Shown: positions 35,498 to 44,613, counted from the stretch's first letter. The stretch: 64,000 nt of DNA from Pseudomonas aegrilactucae (GCF_019168305.1 NZ_JAHTBI010000079.1:1-64000); one strand, 5' to 3'. The notes: generated by a model not told the origin, from the sequence alone. A program made the numbers and translations.

Positions 35498-35794
35498 ATG
35501 CGACTTCATTCTCTTCTGGCCCTGGCGGCCACTGGCGCCCTGCTGCTGCCTCTCGGCGCAAGTGCAGGCACGGTGCCACCCGGCTACCTGACATCTTGCG
35601 TAGCCTCCGCCGCCGCCCAGCCGGGCATGACGAAACCCGCCGCCGAAAAACACTGCAGTTGCAGCGTGAATGTGATCGAAAAAAACTTTTCGGATGCAGA
35701 AATCAAGGAGCTCAACAGCACCGATGGCGTTGATCAGGCACTGAAAGACAAGGCAATCAGGCTGGTGACACAAGCCTGCAAGGCCCAGAAATAG
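35498..35794 (+). CDS. Small exported protein of unknown function
   Basis: A 98-residue protein with a signal peptide (MRLHSLLALAATGALLLPLGASAG). The mature part has four cysteines (SCVASAAAQPGM, KHCSCSVNVIEKNFS, VTQACKAQK) that may form two disulfides. Strong AAAGGAG ribosome site. Probably periplasmic. I do not recognise a named family. Confidence 0.78.
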   Translation: MRLHSLLALAATGALLLPLGASAGTVPPGYLTSCVASAAAQPGMTKPAAEKHCSCSVNVIEKNFSDAEIKELNSTDGVDQALKDKAIRLVTQACKAQK

Positions 35795-35957
35795 GGGCCC
35801 GAGGCACAGAAAGCTCAGATAATTTGCGCTAGATCAGCATTCGCCTCACGTAAAAGTCACCACAAGCGCAGAATTAGACTATGATGTCTCTGTGCACCTT
35901 GTTGGCCTCGGCGACACCGCACTACTGAAAAAAATCATGTTTCCTGGAGATACACCC

Positions 35958-36170
35958 ATGTCCAATCGCCAAACCGGCACCGTCAAATGGTTCAACGATG
36001 AAAAAGGCTTCGGCTTCATCACTCCACAAGGTGGCGGCGACGACCTGTTCGTACACTTCAAGGCCATCGAATCCGACGGCTTCAAGAGCCTGAAAGAAGG
36101 CCAGACCGTCTCCTTCGTTGCCGAAAAAGGCCAGAAGGGCATGCAGGCTGCACAAGTTCGCCCAGAGTAA
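35958..36170 (+). CDS. Cold-shock domain protein (CspA family)
   Basis: A 70-residue single OB-fold. GTVKWFNDEKGFGFITPQ carries RNP1 (KGFGFI) and DDLFVHFKAI carries RNP2 (LFVHF). It binds single-stranded nucleic acid and melts RNA structure. A 5' region of about 80 nt after a TATGAT -10-like box (35879-35884) fits the long leaders of such genes. A terminator follows 13 bp after the stop. Confidence 0.93.
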   Translation: MSNRQTGTVKWFNDEKGFGFITPQGGGDDLFVHFKAIESDGFKSLKEGQTVSFVAEKGQKGMQAAQVRPE

Positions 36171-36182
36171 GCTCTGACGAAT

Positions 36183-36213
36183 TAAAAAAACCCGTCCTTG
36201 GACGGGTTTTTTT
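36183..36213 (+). terminator. Terminator of the cold-shock gene
   Basis: AAAAACCCGTCC-TT-GGACGGGTTTTTTT: a 7-bp GC stem with a T7 tail directly downstream of the cold-shock gene. The A-tract on the left could also serve a minus-strand transcript. Confidence 0.9.
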
Positions 36214-36252
36214 GTGCCTGCCGTTTGGTCAAACAGCAGGCGGTGGTAGGGT

Positions 36253-36573
36253 TCAGCCGCAGTTGACCCGCGTGACCACACCTTTGTCGTCGGCGTTGAG
36301 GTTCAGGCGCTCGGAGCGGTACTCCAGGGTGATCATGTCGGTAGGCTTGAGCACTCGGGCGATCTGCGCCCCGCTCGCCTTGCGCGCCTGCTCCAGCAGT
36401 TCGGCGCTAGCCGGCTTGCCGACGGTGAATGCGGCGCGGGTGGCCTCGCAACGGCCATCGAGGCTCGGTGCGGCCGCGACCTCTGGCGCCCTGGACGATG
36501 AGCCATCGGTACTGCAACCTGCCAGAACCACGGCGGCCAGCAGGCTCGCCAATGTTGCACGCGTGCGGAACAT
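36253..36573 (-). CDS. I78-family peptidase inhibitor lipoprotein
   Basis: A 106-residue protein. The signal peptide ends in a lipobox LAGCS (Cys20), predicting a lipidated periplasmic form. The mature C-terminal part CEATRAAFTVGKPASAELLEQARKASGAQIARVLKPTDMIT...NLNADDKGVVTRVNCG is the I78 inhibitor fold, with conserved GK and a terminal NVD-like loop plus a cysteine pair. It may protect against serine proteases; the target is unknown. Confidence 0.82.
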   Translation of the reverse strand: MFRTRATLASLLAAVVLAGCSTDGSSSRAPEVAAAPSLDGRCEATRAAFTVGKPASAELLEQARKASGAQIARVLKPTDMITLEYRSERLNLNADDKGVVTRVNCG

Positions 36574-36707
36574 GAATACTCCTTTCAAATACTGGGATGC
36601 TGTCTGGTACGACAGTTTCAAGCACTTTTGGTTGCAAAAACGTCCCAGTCTGCCTGAGAGGTGCGCGACTGGGAAACCTCAATCGTGACGGGATTTTGCG
36701 TCGCCGC

Positions 36708-37010
36708 TCAGTAGATATCGATGTAGTCGCTGGCGGGCTCGGGCCAGTTGTTGCTCAACACGTTGTAGACCTGCAGTACCCAGCGTTCGTCGTCGGCAGC
36801 GACAGGGCCGACGCAGCCCGAGCCTGCGGCCCAGGTTTCGAGACGAAACAGCAGGCCGTCGAGTTCCCGGCCACCGGTTACCTGCGACAGGAAGGCGATG
36901 CCGGCGCGGGTGACGCGCAGTTGGTTGTGAACGCGGTCATTGCCCTGCGCCAGCAACTGGCGCACCTGTTCGAGAGTGAGTTGCACGGGGTTGTTCAGAT
37001 CGATCTGCAC
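36708..37010 (-). CDS. Uncharacterised 100-residue protein
   Basis: GTG start (read MQIDLNNPVQLTLEQVRQLLAQGND) with AAGGA 9 bases before it. The middle reads HNQLRVTRAGIAFLSQVTGGRELDGLLFRLETW and the end is acidic and aromatic (VYNVLSNNWPEPASDYIDIY). No signal peptide, helix or known motif. Codon use is typical of the genome, and the composition supports a real gene. Confidence 0.7.
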   Translation of the reverse strand: MQIDLNNPVQLTLEQVRQLLAQGNDRVHNQLRVTRAGIAFLSQVTGGRELDGLLFRLETWAAGSGCVGPVAADDERWVLQVYNVLSNNWPEPASDYIDIY

Positions 37011-37077
37011 GGGGGTGTCCTTGGGCGTGCTGGTGGCTGTGGGGTGCAGGGTACCTCAGGTACACCGCGTGTGCTTC

Positions 37078-37150
37078 TTCGCTGGCAAGCCAGCTCCCAC
37101 AAGGTTTGGTGAGCGCTGCAAGAACCTGTGGGAGCTGGCTTGCCAGCGAA
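37078..37150. repeat. Inverted REP pair (BIME)
   Basis: TCGCTGGCAAGCCAGCTCCCAC at the left and its inverse GTGGGAGCTGGCTTGCCAGCGA at the right (about 37079-37100 and 37128-37149), separated by about 27 bp. The pair lies between the divergent small genes and fills most of that 300-bp gap; the rest shows no gene. Confidence 0.9.
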
Positions 37151-37311
37151 TTGGCTTACCTCCCCCACTGCTTATGCCTAAGTAGCAGTGCCAGCCCTTC
37201 GCCAACATGGTTAACTTGCACCTGTTGGCGGAGCGCAATCATGCCCCCGCTGCAGACGCCAGGGCCCGGCATCTGTACTGAAAAGCACGTGCACTTTCGA
37301 TCGAGACCCCC

Positions 37312-37542
37312 ATGAACAGCCCCACCCTGACTACCGACATCAAGGTTACCTGGCCCGACGGCCACCGCTCCTACAGCCCCGGCAGCACCGAGGAGCTGTT
37401 CATCATCGCCGCCGAACTGCTGGTGCAGGACCTCGGCCACGAAGCCGCCCGCACGTTCGTCGACCAGGTGTTCGAGCGCCACTGGCCCGCTGCCGAGGCC
37501 GAACTGACCCGTGCTATTTCAACCGAGCAAGACGCTCGCTGA
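37312..37542 (+). CDS. Uncharacterised 76-residue protein
   Basis: MNSPTLTTDIKVTWPDGHRSYSPGS, then a helical acidic part FIIAAELLVQDLGHEAARTFVDQVFERHWPAAEAELTRAI. Only a weak GAG ribosome site. The 3' end overlaps the convergent nucleoside-hydrolase gene by 29 bp. Amino-acid pattern looks like a real small cytosolic protein; function unknown. Confidence 0.65.
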   Translation: MNSPTLTTDIKVTWPDGHRSYSPGSTEELFIIAAELLVQDLGHEAARTFVDQVFERHWPAAEAELTRAISTEQDAR

Positions 37543-38539
37543 GCAGGTCGAAAAAGCCCTGGGCATCGCCGCTGTCGATCCACATCACATTGGCCGGCTG
37601 CTTGAGTGTGCCGTACCAGTCCGCAATGGTCTGACCGAAGGTCGGGCCCTCGCGACTGTCCACGCTCATGTGGATCTGCCGACCACTGAACAGCTGCGGC
37701 TTGAGCAGGTAGGCAATCACGCTGGCATCGTGCACCGGCCCGCCCGGCAAGCCGTAATGCGCCATGTCAGCCTTGACGTAAGCATCGAGGATATCGCCCA
37801 CCAACTTGCTCGCCTGGTTGTTGACCGCGCGAATCTGCTGCAGCCGCGCCTCGCTGGTCAGCACCTTGTGCGTCACATCCAGCGGCAGGTAGGTCAGCTT
37901 GACCCCGCTACGCAGCACCACCTCGGCCGCCTGCGGGTCGGCATACAGGTTGAACTCGGCCACGGGCGTGATGTTGCCGCCATTGAAGTGCGCCCCGCCC
38001 ATCACCACCACTTCCTTGATGCCCTTGACGATCTCCGGCGCCTGAACCAGCGCCAGTGCCAGATTGGTCTGCGGACCGAGCATGGCCACGGTGATGCTGT
38101 GCGGCTCGGCAGCCCCCAGGGTGTCGATCAGGTACTGCACCGCACTGCCCTGGGCCAGGCCCTGTTTCGGCTCGTGCACGGCAACCCCCGGCAGCCCCTC
38201 CTCACCATGGATGTTCTCGGCATAGATCGGCGTGCGTACCAGCGGCGTCGGCGCACCGGCGTACACCGGCACCTCTTCGCGCCCCGCCCACTCGCGGGCC
38301 AGCCGCGCATTGCGCGAAGTCTTGTCCAGGCGCACGTTGCCGGCCACCGTGGTGATGGCGCGCACGTTCAGCTCCTCAGGTGAAGCCAGGGCAAACAGCA
38401 AGGCCACCACGTCATCCGCACCCGGGTCGGTATCGATGATCAGGTCGCGGGGCGCAGCCAGGGCCGCAGTAGCCGACAGGGCAGACATCAGCAGCGCACC
38501 TCGCAGCAAACGCTTGGCTTTATGGGCAAATTCAGGCAT
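37514..38539 (-). CDS. Exported inosine-uridine type nucleoside hydrolase
   Basis: A 341-residue ribonucleoside hydrolase. The calcium-binding motif LIIDTDPGADDVVALLFAL at about residues 33-50 is intact, as are VVVMGGAHFNGGNITPVAEFNLYADPQAA and the C-terminal HDASVIAYL. Unusually there is a signal peptide (KAKRLLRGALLMSALSATAALA before APRD), so it should act in the periplasm and release ribose and free base there. It follows rbsD by 31 bp on the same strand and so is very likely part of the ribose operon, feeding RbsB. Confidence 0.9.
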   Translation of the reverse strand: MPEFAHKAKRLLRGALLMSALSATAALAAPRDLIIDTDPGADDVVALLFALASPEELNVRAITTVAGNVRLDKTSRNARLAREWAGREEVPVYAGAPTPLVRTPIYAENIHGEEGLPGVAVHEPKQGLAQGSAVQYLIDTLGAAEPHSITVAMLGPQTNLALALVQAPEIVKGIKEVVVMGGAHFNGGNITPVAEFNLYADPQAAEVVLRSGVKLTYLPLDVTHKVLTSEARLQQIRAVNNQASKLVGDILDAYVKADMAHYGLPGGPVHDASVIAYLLKPQLFSGRQIHMSVDSREGPTFGQTIADWYGTLKQPANVMWIDSGDAQGFFDLLSERLARLK

Positions 38540-38570
38540 CGGGCACTCCTTGCGCTCAGGGGAACATTGG

Positions 38571-38975
38571 TCAAAAGGTCACACCCGCCACCAGTGCAAT
38601 ATTGGTGTAGGGCTGGCATTCGCCCGTGCGCACAATGGCCCTGACCTGTGCACTCAGTTGCTTGAACGCCGCATGGCTCATGAGGTGGCGCGCACCCAGT
38701 TCGCCGCGCCCATGCAACTGCTCGATCTGCGCCAGGGCGGGCGGGTTGTGTTGCAGCGTCTCTTCGGCCAGCACATGGCTTTCGACCTGCATCTCTGCCA
38801 ATACGGTACGCAGGGTGCTGACAAAGTCCGGGATACCCGGCGTCAGTGCCAGGTCGATCAGCTCGACGCCCGCCGGCACCGGCAAGCCGGCATCGCCGAT
38901 CAGCAGCACATCACCGTGGCCCAGCGAGGCCACCAGGCGCGACAGCGCAATGTTGAGCAACGGGGTTTTCTTCAT
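38571..38975 (-). CDS. rbsD: D-ribose pyranase
   Basis: A 134-residue RbsD. MKKTPLLNIALSRLVASLGHGDVLLIGDAGLPVP at the N-terminus carries the catalytic His20, and IVRTGECQPYTNIALVAGV at the end is the FucU/RbsD signature. It interconverts pyranose and furanose ribose before phosphorylation. It overlaps rbsK by 4 bp. Confidence 0.95.
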   Translation of the reverse strand: MKKTPLLNIALSRLVASLGHGDVLLIGDAGLPVPAGVELIDLALTPGIPDFVSTLRTVLAEMQVESHVLAEETLQHNPPALAQIEQLHGRGELGARHLMSHAAFKQLSAQVRAIVRTGECQPYTNIALVAGVTF

Positions 38976-39895
38976 GGCGCCAGCCCTTGCAGTTCGTTCA
39001 AGTGAGGGATAGACGGTTGCGCACCGGCACGGGTAACCGATAGCGCGGCGGCCTGCTGACCGAACGCGATCGCCTCGGCCTGCGCCTTGCCTTGTGCCAG
39101 CGCCGCGGCAAACCCGCCAACAAACGTGTCACCCGCCGCCGTGGTGTCCACCGGTTGCACCACCGGCGCGGCAAAGTGCTGGAAGCCCTGGGCGTCGGCA
39201 AACAGAGCGCCCTGCGCACCGAGGGTGACGATCACCTTGCCCGCGCCCATCGCCAGCAGTTGGGTGGCCGCGGCCCGCGCGCTGGGCAGGTCACTCACCG
39301 GCAACCCGGTCAGGGCACTGGCCTCGCTCTCGTTGGGGATCAGGTAATCGATGGCGGCAAACCAGTCGGCCGGCAGCGGGCCGGTGGCGGGCGCGGGGTT
39401 GAGGATCACGGTCTTGCCCAGCGCCCGAGCACGGGCCAGGGTGTATGCCACCGTAGCCTGCGGCACTTCGAGCTGACAGATGATCACCTCGGCGGCCTGC
39501 AGCAGCGCATCGAAACGCTGCACCGATGCCGGCAGCAACTGACCATTGCCGCCCGCCACGATCACGATGGCGTTCTGGCTGCTGGCGTCCACCACGATCA
39601 GCGCCACACCGCTGCTGACGTCCGCCGCGGTGTCGACACCCTGGCAGTCGATGCCCTCGTCGAGCAACGCCTGGCGCAACTGGTCGCCGTAGGCGTCCTG
39701 CCCCACGCAGCCGATCATCGCCACCTGTGCGCCCAACCGCGCGGCGGCCACCGCCTGATTGGCACCCTTGCCGCCCGGCACCGTGCCGAAGGACTCACCG
39801 GCCAGGGTTTCACCCGCCACCGGCAACCGCTGGGCGCGGGTCACCAGGTCCATGTTCAGGCTGCCTACCACTACTACATTCGCTTGCATGGCCAT
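38972..39895 (-). CDS. rbsK: Ribokinase
   Basis: A 307-residue PfkB-family kinase. VVVVGSLNMDLVTRAQRLPVAGETLAG and GGKGANQAVAAARLGA bind ribose; the catalytic base and anion hole are in DTTAAGDTFVGGFAAALA. It makes ribose-5-phosphate. Start chosen at 39895 (MAMQANVV) because AGGA lies 5 bases upstream; ATG 39889 is the alternative. It begins 7 bp after rbsR ends, and overlaps rbsD. Confidence 0.94.
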   Translation of the reverse strand: MAMQANVVVVGSLNMDLVTRAQRLPVAGETLAGESFGTVPGGKGANQAVAAARLGAQVAMIGCVGQDAYGDQLRQALLDEGIDCQGVDTAADVSSGVALIVVDASSQNAIVIVAGGNGQLLPASVQRFDALLQAAEVIICQLEVPQATVAYTLARARALGKTVILNPAPATGPLPADWFAAIDYLIPNESEASALTGLPVSDLPSARAAATQLLAMGAGKVIVTLGAQGALFADAQGFQHFAAPVVQPVDTTAAGDTFVGGFAAALAQGKAQAEAIAFGQQAAALSVTRAGAQPSIPHLNELQGLAP

Positions 39896-39902
39896 CTGGG
39901 TC

Positions 39903-40925
39903 CTAGCGGTAATCATTGAAAAGGTCGGGCCGTGGCCCGGTCGACTCGCGCAACACGATGTTCGGCGCCACGATGCGCTGCTCCACCGCGCTGCGCGCCG
40001 GCTCGCCGATGCGCCGCAGCAGCAGGTCGGCCGCCATCTCGCCCAGCTCGCGGATCGACTGCCCCACCGTGGTCAGTGCCGGGTACACGTACTGGCTCAT
40101 CTGGATGTCGTCGAAACCGATCACCGACAGCTCGCTCGGCACGCCGATATTGCGTTCGGCGGCCGCCCGCAGCACACCCATGCCGATCATGTCGTTGGCG
40201 GCAAAGATCGCCGTGGGGCGGTCGTGGGCCAGCAGTTGCGCAGCCGCGCCATAACCGCCCAGGCTGGTGAAGTCGCTCTCGACCACCCACCCCTCACGCA
40301 GTGTGACGCCGGCCTCGTCCAGGGCCCGCAGAAAACCGCCGAGGCGCATCTTGGCCACACTGGTGTGCGCCGGACCATTGATGCAGGCGATATCCTGATG
40401 CCCCAGCTCCAGCAAGTGCCGGGTCGCCAGGTAAGCGCCCTGTTCATGGTCGATACGCACCAGGTCGGCCTCAACACCGTCCAGCGCACGGTCGACGATC
40501 ACCATGGGCGTGCGCACGCTGGCCAGGCTGTCGAGCAGGTCGGCGTCCTCACCCACCGAGGCCACGATCAGGCCGTCGATGCGCTTTTCCAGCAGCACGC
40601 GCAGGTAACTGCGCTGCTTGCGCGGGTCGTCATCGGAGTTGCACAGGATCACGCAGTAGCCGTTGCGCTCGCAGCCATCCTCGATGCCGCGTGCCAGTTC
40701 GGCGAAGTACGGGTTGACGCTGTTGGGCACCAGCAGGCCGATGGTGGCGGTGCAGCGCGCCTTGAGCGAGCGCGCCACGGCGCTGGGCACGTAGTCGAGC
40801 TCGGCAATCGCCGCCTCCACCTTGCGCCGTACCGGCTCGCTCACCGGGCGGGTCTTGTTGAGCACATGGGACACCGTGGTGTAGGAAATACCCGCCAGCG
40901 CCGCTACATCTTTGATGGTTGCCAT
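39903..40925 (-). CDS. rbsR: LacI-family ribose operon repressor
   Basis: A 340-residue repressor. Helix-turn-helix MATIKDVAALAGISYTTVSHVLNKTRPVSEPVRRKV, hinge helix SAVARSLK, then a periplasmic-binding-protein-like effector domain (IGLLVPNSVNPYFAELARGIE ... VIGFDDIQMSQYVYPALTTV). It lies inside the operon between rbsC and rbsK. A perfect LacI-type palindrome at the rbsB promoter is its likely target. Confidence 0.93.
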   Translation of the reverse strand: MATIKDVAALAGISYTTVSHVLNKTRPVSEPVRRKVEAAIAELDYVPSAVARSLKARCTATIGLLVPNSVNPYFAELARGIEDGCERNGYCVILCNSDDDPRKQRSYLRVLLEKRIDGLIVASVGEDADLLDSLASVRTPMVIVDRALDGVEADLVRIDHEQGAYLATRHLLELGHQDIACINGPAHTSVAKMRLGGFLRALDEAGVTLREGWVVESDFTSLGGYGAAAQLLAHDRPTAIFAANDMIGMGVLRAAAERNIGVPSELSVIGFDDIQMSQYVYPALTTVGQSIRELGEMAADLLLRRIGEPARSAVEQRIVAPNIVLRESTGPRPDLFNDYR

Positions 40926-40928
40926 TGT

Positions 40929-41924
40929 TCAGGTCCGCCGGCGCGCACGCCGGCTGCGGTAGGTGTCGAGAACCACGGCGATCACGATGACCGCCCCGGT
41001 GATAATGCGCTTGGTCGGCTCGGAGGCTCCGATCTGCGCCAGCCCTGCGGCCAGCACCGAAATGATCAGCACGCCGAAGAAGGTACTGATGACCGAACCG
41101 CGCCCACCCATCAGGCTGGTGCCGCCGATCACCACGGCGGCAATCACCTGCAGCTCCAGCCCGGAGCCGGCGTTGGGATCGGCCGCTTCCAGCCGCGAGA
41201 TCTGGAACAGCGCCGCCAGGCCCGCCAGCAGCCCCATCAGCGAGAACACCAGTATCTTGTACGGGCGCGGGTCGATGCCGGCCAGGCGCACGGCCTCTTC
41301 GTTGGTGCCGATGCCGATCAGGTAGCGGCCGAACACGGTGCGGGTCAGCACCAGTTGTGCCACCACGATGACCAGCAAGGCGATGATGAACGAGGGCGAG
41401 ATGCCGAAGGCCACTGGCTCCGACAGCCAGGCGAAGGCATCACCGATGTACGCGGTGCGCGAGTCGGTGAGCTGGTAGGCCATGCCGCGTGCCATCTCCA
41501 GCACACCCAGCGAGACGATGAACGAGGGGATGCGCCAGGCCACGGTGATCGAACCGGTGATGGTGCCGGCCAATGCGGCGCAGCCCATGCCCAGCAGCGC
41601 GGCCGGTAGCACGCTCCAGCCCCAGCCCAGGATCGCCACGCTGACCGCCGAGGCGGCCAGGGCCAGCACCGAGCCCACCGACAGGTCGATGCCGCCGATG
41701 ATCAGCACGAAGGTCATGCCCACCGCCAGCACCATCAGGTCGGGGATCTGGTTGGCCAGGGTGCTGAAGGTGCCATACGACAGGAAGTGGCTGCTCAGCA
41801 GCGAGAACAGCACCACCAGCGCCAGCAGCGCACCGGCCAGGCCCAGGTAGGTACCCAGGCCGAGGTAGGTGGCGCCGCGTTTGGCCGGCACGTTGGCCGG
41901 GGTGTCTATCGGGGAGGTTTTCAT
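40929..41924 (-). CDS. rbsC: Ribose ABC transporter permease
   Basis: A 331-residue permease of the RbsC/AraH type with about 8-10 helices. Family blocks include IIGGIDLSVGSVLALAA, WRIPSFIVSLGVLEMARG and VIGGTSLMGGRGSVISTFFGVLII. It overlaps rbsA by 4 bp and ends 3 bp before rbsR. Confidence 0.94.
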   Translation of the reverse strand: MKTSPIDTPANVPAKRGATYLGLGTYLGLAGALLALVVLFSLLSSHFLSYGTFSTLANQIPDLMVLAVGMTFVLIIGGIDLSVGSVLALAASAVSVAILGWGWSVLPAALLGMGCAALAGTITGSITVAWRIPSFIVSLGVLEMARGMAYQLTDSRTAYIGDAFAWLSEPVAFGISPSFIIALLVIVVAQLVLTRTVFGRYLIGIGTNEEAVRLAGIDPRPYKILVFSLMGLLAGLAALFQISRLEAADPNAGSGLELQVIAAVVIGGTSLMGGRGSVISTFFGVLIISVLAAGLAQIGASEPTKRIITGAVIVIAVVLDTYRSRRARRRT

Positions 41925-43471
41925 ACGGGGTTCCTGGGCACTGCGTCGTGCAGCAGTGCATCACGTTTCTGGTAGCCGGCAAAGGCAGCGGCCAACAATT
42001 GGTCCTGGCTCCAGTGCTCGCGCTCGAAGGTGTCGATCAGGCGACCGGCCGACAGCACGCCGATGCGATCGCAGATCAGCATCAGTTCGCGCAGGTCGCT
42101 GGACACCACCACCAGCGCCTTGCCCTGGCGGGTCAGCTCGGCGAGCAGGCCATAGATGTCGAACTTGGCGCCTACGTCGATGCCGCGCGTGGGCTCGTCG
42201 AACAGCAGCACGCTGCAGTCGCGCTCCAGCCAGCGGCCGATCACCACCTTCTGCTGGTTGCCGCCGGAAAGCTCGCCCACCGGCTGCTCGGGCCCGGCAC
42301 TGCGAATGCGCATGGCCTCGATCTGGCGCTCGGCCAACGCCCGCTCGGCGCCGGCATCCACCAGGCCCGCACGGGAGATGGCCGGCATGTTGCCCAGCGC
42401 CAGGTTGGCGCTGATCGACTGCGACAGCAGCAGGCCTTCGCCCTTGCGGTCCTCGGTGATCAGCGCCACGCCGTGGCGTACTGCGGCCACCGGCGAGTCG
42501 ATACGCGCCGGGCGCAGCGGGTTGCCCAGTTCGATGCTGCCGCTGTCGGCCATGTCGGCGCCGTAGATCAGGCGCAACAGTTCAGTGCGCCCAGCACCGA
42601 TCAGGCCGGAGATACCGAAGATTTCACCGCTGCGCACCTCGAACGAGACGTCCTGCACCTTGTCGCCACGGCTCAGGCCGTTGACCCGCAGCACAGGCGC
42701 ACCGATCGTGCGGCGCCCCAGGTCGATATGCTCGCCCAGCTCGCGCCCCACCATCAGGTTGACCAGTTGCTCGCTGCTGTAGCGCTGCATCGGCTCCACG
42801 CACACCAGCTTGCCATCGCGCAGCACGGCGATGCGCTGGGCGATGCGCTTGAGCTCTTCGAGGCGATGGGAGATGTACACGATCGACACGCCGCGCTGCT
42901 GCAGGCGCTCGATCTGACTGAACAGCAGCTCGACTTCGCGGGCGGTGAGCATCGCGGTGGGCTCGTCGAGAATCAGTACATGGCAGTCACCGATCAGGTT
43001 GCGCGCAATCTCGACCATCTGCTGATGCCCGATACCCAGCTCGCCCACCAGGGTGTCGGGGTCGATGGCCTCAAGGCCCACCTGCGCCATTGCCGCCGTT
43101 GCCATCTGGCGCAGGCGCTTGCGGTTGACCCAGCCGGCACGGCTGGGCAGGTTGTCCAGGAACAGGTTCTCGGCCACGCTCAAGGTCGGCAGCAGGTTCA
43201 GCTCCTGCATCACCATGCGCACGCCCAGGCGCTCGGCCGCCGTGCGGCTGGCCGGCAGATAGGGCTGGCCGTGGTAGTGCATCTGCCCGGTGGTGGGCAC
43301 CTCAAGGCCGCCGATGATCTTCGACAGGGTGCTCTTGCCGGCGCCGTTCTCGCCGGTCAGGGCCAGCACTTCGCCGCGCAGCAACGACAACTCGATTTCG
43401 CCAAGCACAGGCTGGGCATAGGTCTTGCCGATCGCACTGACCGACAACACGACCTCTGCAGTCGCAGACAT
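41921..43471 (-). CDS. rbsA: Ribose ABC transporter ATP-binding protein (double ATPase)
   Basis: A 516-residue protein with two ATPase halves. The first has Walker A TGENGAGKSTLSK, signature LGIGHQQMVEIARNL and Walker B LILDEPTAML. The second has a degenerate P-loop (GLIGAGRTEL), signature LSGGNQQKVVIGRWL and LLFDEPTRGIDVGAK, as in all RbsA/AraG proteins. It energises ribose import through RbsC. Confidence 0.95.
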   Translation of the reverse strand: MSATAEVVLSVSAIGKTYAQPVLGEIELSLLRGEVLALTGENGAGKSTLSKIIGGLEVPTTGQMHYHGQPYLPASRTAAERLGVRMVMQELNLLPTLSVAENLFLDNLPSRAGWVNRKRLRQMATAAMAQVGLEAIDPDTLVGELGIGHQQMVEIARNLIGDCHVLILDEPTAMLTAREVELLFSQIERLQQRGVSIVYISHRLEELKRIAQRIAVLRDGKLVCVEPMQRYSSEQLVNLMVGRELGEHIDLGRRTIGAPVLRVNGLSRGDKVQDVSFEVRSGEIFGISGLIGAGRTELLRLIYGADMADSGSIELGNPLRPARIDSPVAAVRHGVALITEDRKGEGLLLSQSISANLALGNMPAISRAGLVDAGAERALAERQIEAMRIRSAGPEQPVGELSGGNQQKVVIGRWLERDCSVLLFDEPTRGIDVGAKFDIYGLLAELTRQGKALVVVSSDLRELMLICDRIGVLSAGRLIDTFEREHWSQDQLLAAAFAGYQKRDALLHDAVPRNPV

Positions 43472-43517
43472 AACGCATTCTCCTGGCGCCCGCCCGCAGG
43501 CAGGCGCCGTCAGCTGA

Positions 43518-44474
43518 CTACGGCTGTTTGACCAGTTCTACCGGGGTCTGGATGACGTTGTCGGCATCCACGTTCGGCGTCTTGCCGCTCAGCATCTGCA
43601 GGGCCGCCTCGATACCGAACACCGCCTGTCTGGCAGCGTACTGGTCGGCCGTGGCCAGCACGCGGCCGTCCTTGAGCATCGGCTGGATGGCCTTGATATT
43701 GTCGTAGCCCACCACCTGCACCGCACCCACCTTGCCTGCTGCACGCACCGCAGACACGGCGCCCAGCGCCATGCTGTCATTGCCGGCCAGCAGCGCCTTG
43801 AGGTCAGGGTATTCGTTGAGCATCGCCGCGGCCACGGCGTTGCCCTTGTCGATCTCCCAGTTGCCGGACTGGGTGGAGACCACCTTCATCTTGGCCGCGT
43901 CCATCGCGTCCTTGAAGCCGGCGGTACGCTGCTGGGCGTTGGTGGTGGTCGGTACACCTTCGATGATGCCGACCTGATCGCCCACGCTTAGCCGCGTAGC
44001 CAGGTATTCGCCGACCAGGCGCGCACCCTTGCGGTTGTCGGGGCCAACGAACGGCACCGTGAGGTTCTTGCTCTTGAGCACGTCAGGGTCGAGGCGGTTG
44101 TCGATGTTGACCACGGTGATGCCGGCGTCCATGGCCTTCTTGATCACCGGCACCAGCGCCTTGGAATCAGCCGGGGCGATCACCAGGGCATTGACCCCGG
44201 AGACGATCATCTGCTCGACGATACGGATCTGGTTGCTGGTGTCGGACTCGTCCTTGATGCCATTGGACACCAGGTCGAACTCGCCCGCGTGGTCTTTCTG
44301 GTAGGCCTTGGCCCCGTCCTCCATGGTGCGGAAGAATTCGTTGGCCAGCGACTTCATCACCAGCGCCACCTTGGGCTTGGCATCGTCGGCAGAGGCCTGG
44401 CTGAAAGGTACGGCGGCAGCGAAGGTGGCGAGCATGGCAACGGCCAGCAGGCGTCCAGCGAAGGGCAGCGTCAT
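43518..44474 (-). CDS. rbsB: Periplasmic D-ribose-binding protein
   Basis: A 318-residue binding protein. Signal peptide MTLPFAGRLLAVAMLATFAAAVPFSQASA, then VALVMKSLANEFFRTMEDGAKAY, DSKALVPVIKKAMDAGITVVNIDNRLD and LLAGNDSMALGAVSAVRAAG, the ribose-pocket blocks. It is the first gene of the rbs operon. Confidence 0.94.
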   Translation of the reverse strand: MTLPFAGRLLAVAMLATFAAAVPFSQASADDAKPKVALVMKSLANEFFRTMEDGAKAYQKDHAGEFDLVSNGIKDESDTSNQIRIVEQMIVSGVNALVIAPADSKALVPVIKKAMDAGITVVNIDNRLDPDVLKSKNLTVPFVGPDNRKGARLVGEYLATRLSVGDQVGIIEGVPTTTNAQQRTAGFKDAMDAAKMKVVSTQSGNWEIDKGNAVAAAMLNEYPDLKALLAGNDSMALGAVSAVRAAGKVGAVQVVGYDNIKAIQPMLKDGRVLATADQYAARQAVFGIEAALQMLSGKTPNVDADNVIQTPVELVKQP

Positions 44475-44509
44475 GGGTTTACTCCGAATCTTATTGATTT
44501 TTGTCGGGT

Positions 44510-44523
44510 CGCAAACGTTTGCG
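44510..44523. promoter_or_regulatory. LacI-type operator, probable RbsR site
   Basis: CGCAAACGTTTGCG is a perfect 14-bp palindrome with the central AAACGTTT common to LacI/PurR-family operators. It overlaps the start site predicted for the rbs promoter and is about 36 bp before rbsB. RbsR encoded in the operon is the obvious ligand. Confidence 0.82.
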
Positions 44524-44530
44524 GTTAATA

Positions 44531-44559
44531 ACTATGGAAACGCCACCGGGTTTTGTCAA
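44531..44559 (-). promoter_or_regulatory. Sigma-70 promoter of the rbs operon
   Basis: On the minus strand TTGACA (44559-44554), 17-bp spacer, CATAGT (44536-44531). Transcription would begin near 44525, immediately before the operator palindrome. Confidence 0.65.
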
Positions 44560-44613
44560 ATCAACCTGCGGCCATCCATTGCCCGAACAGTGGCGGGAAG
44601 TATCCTTAAAATC

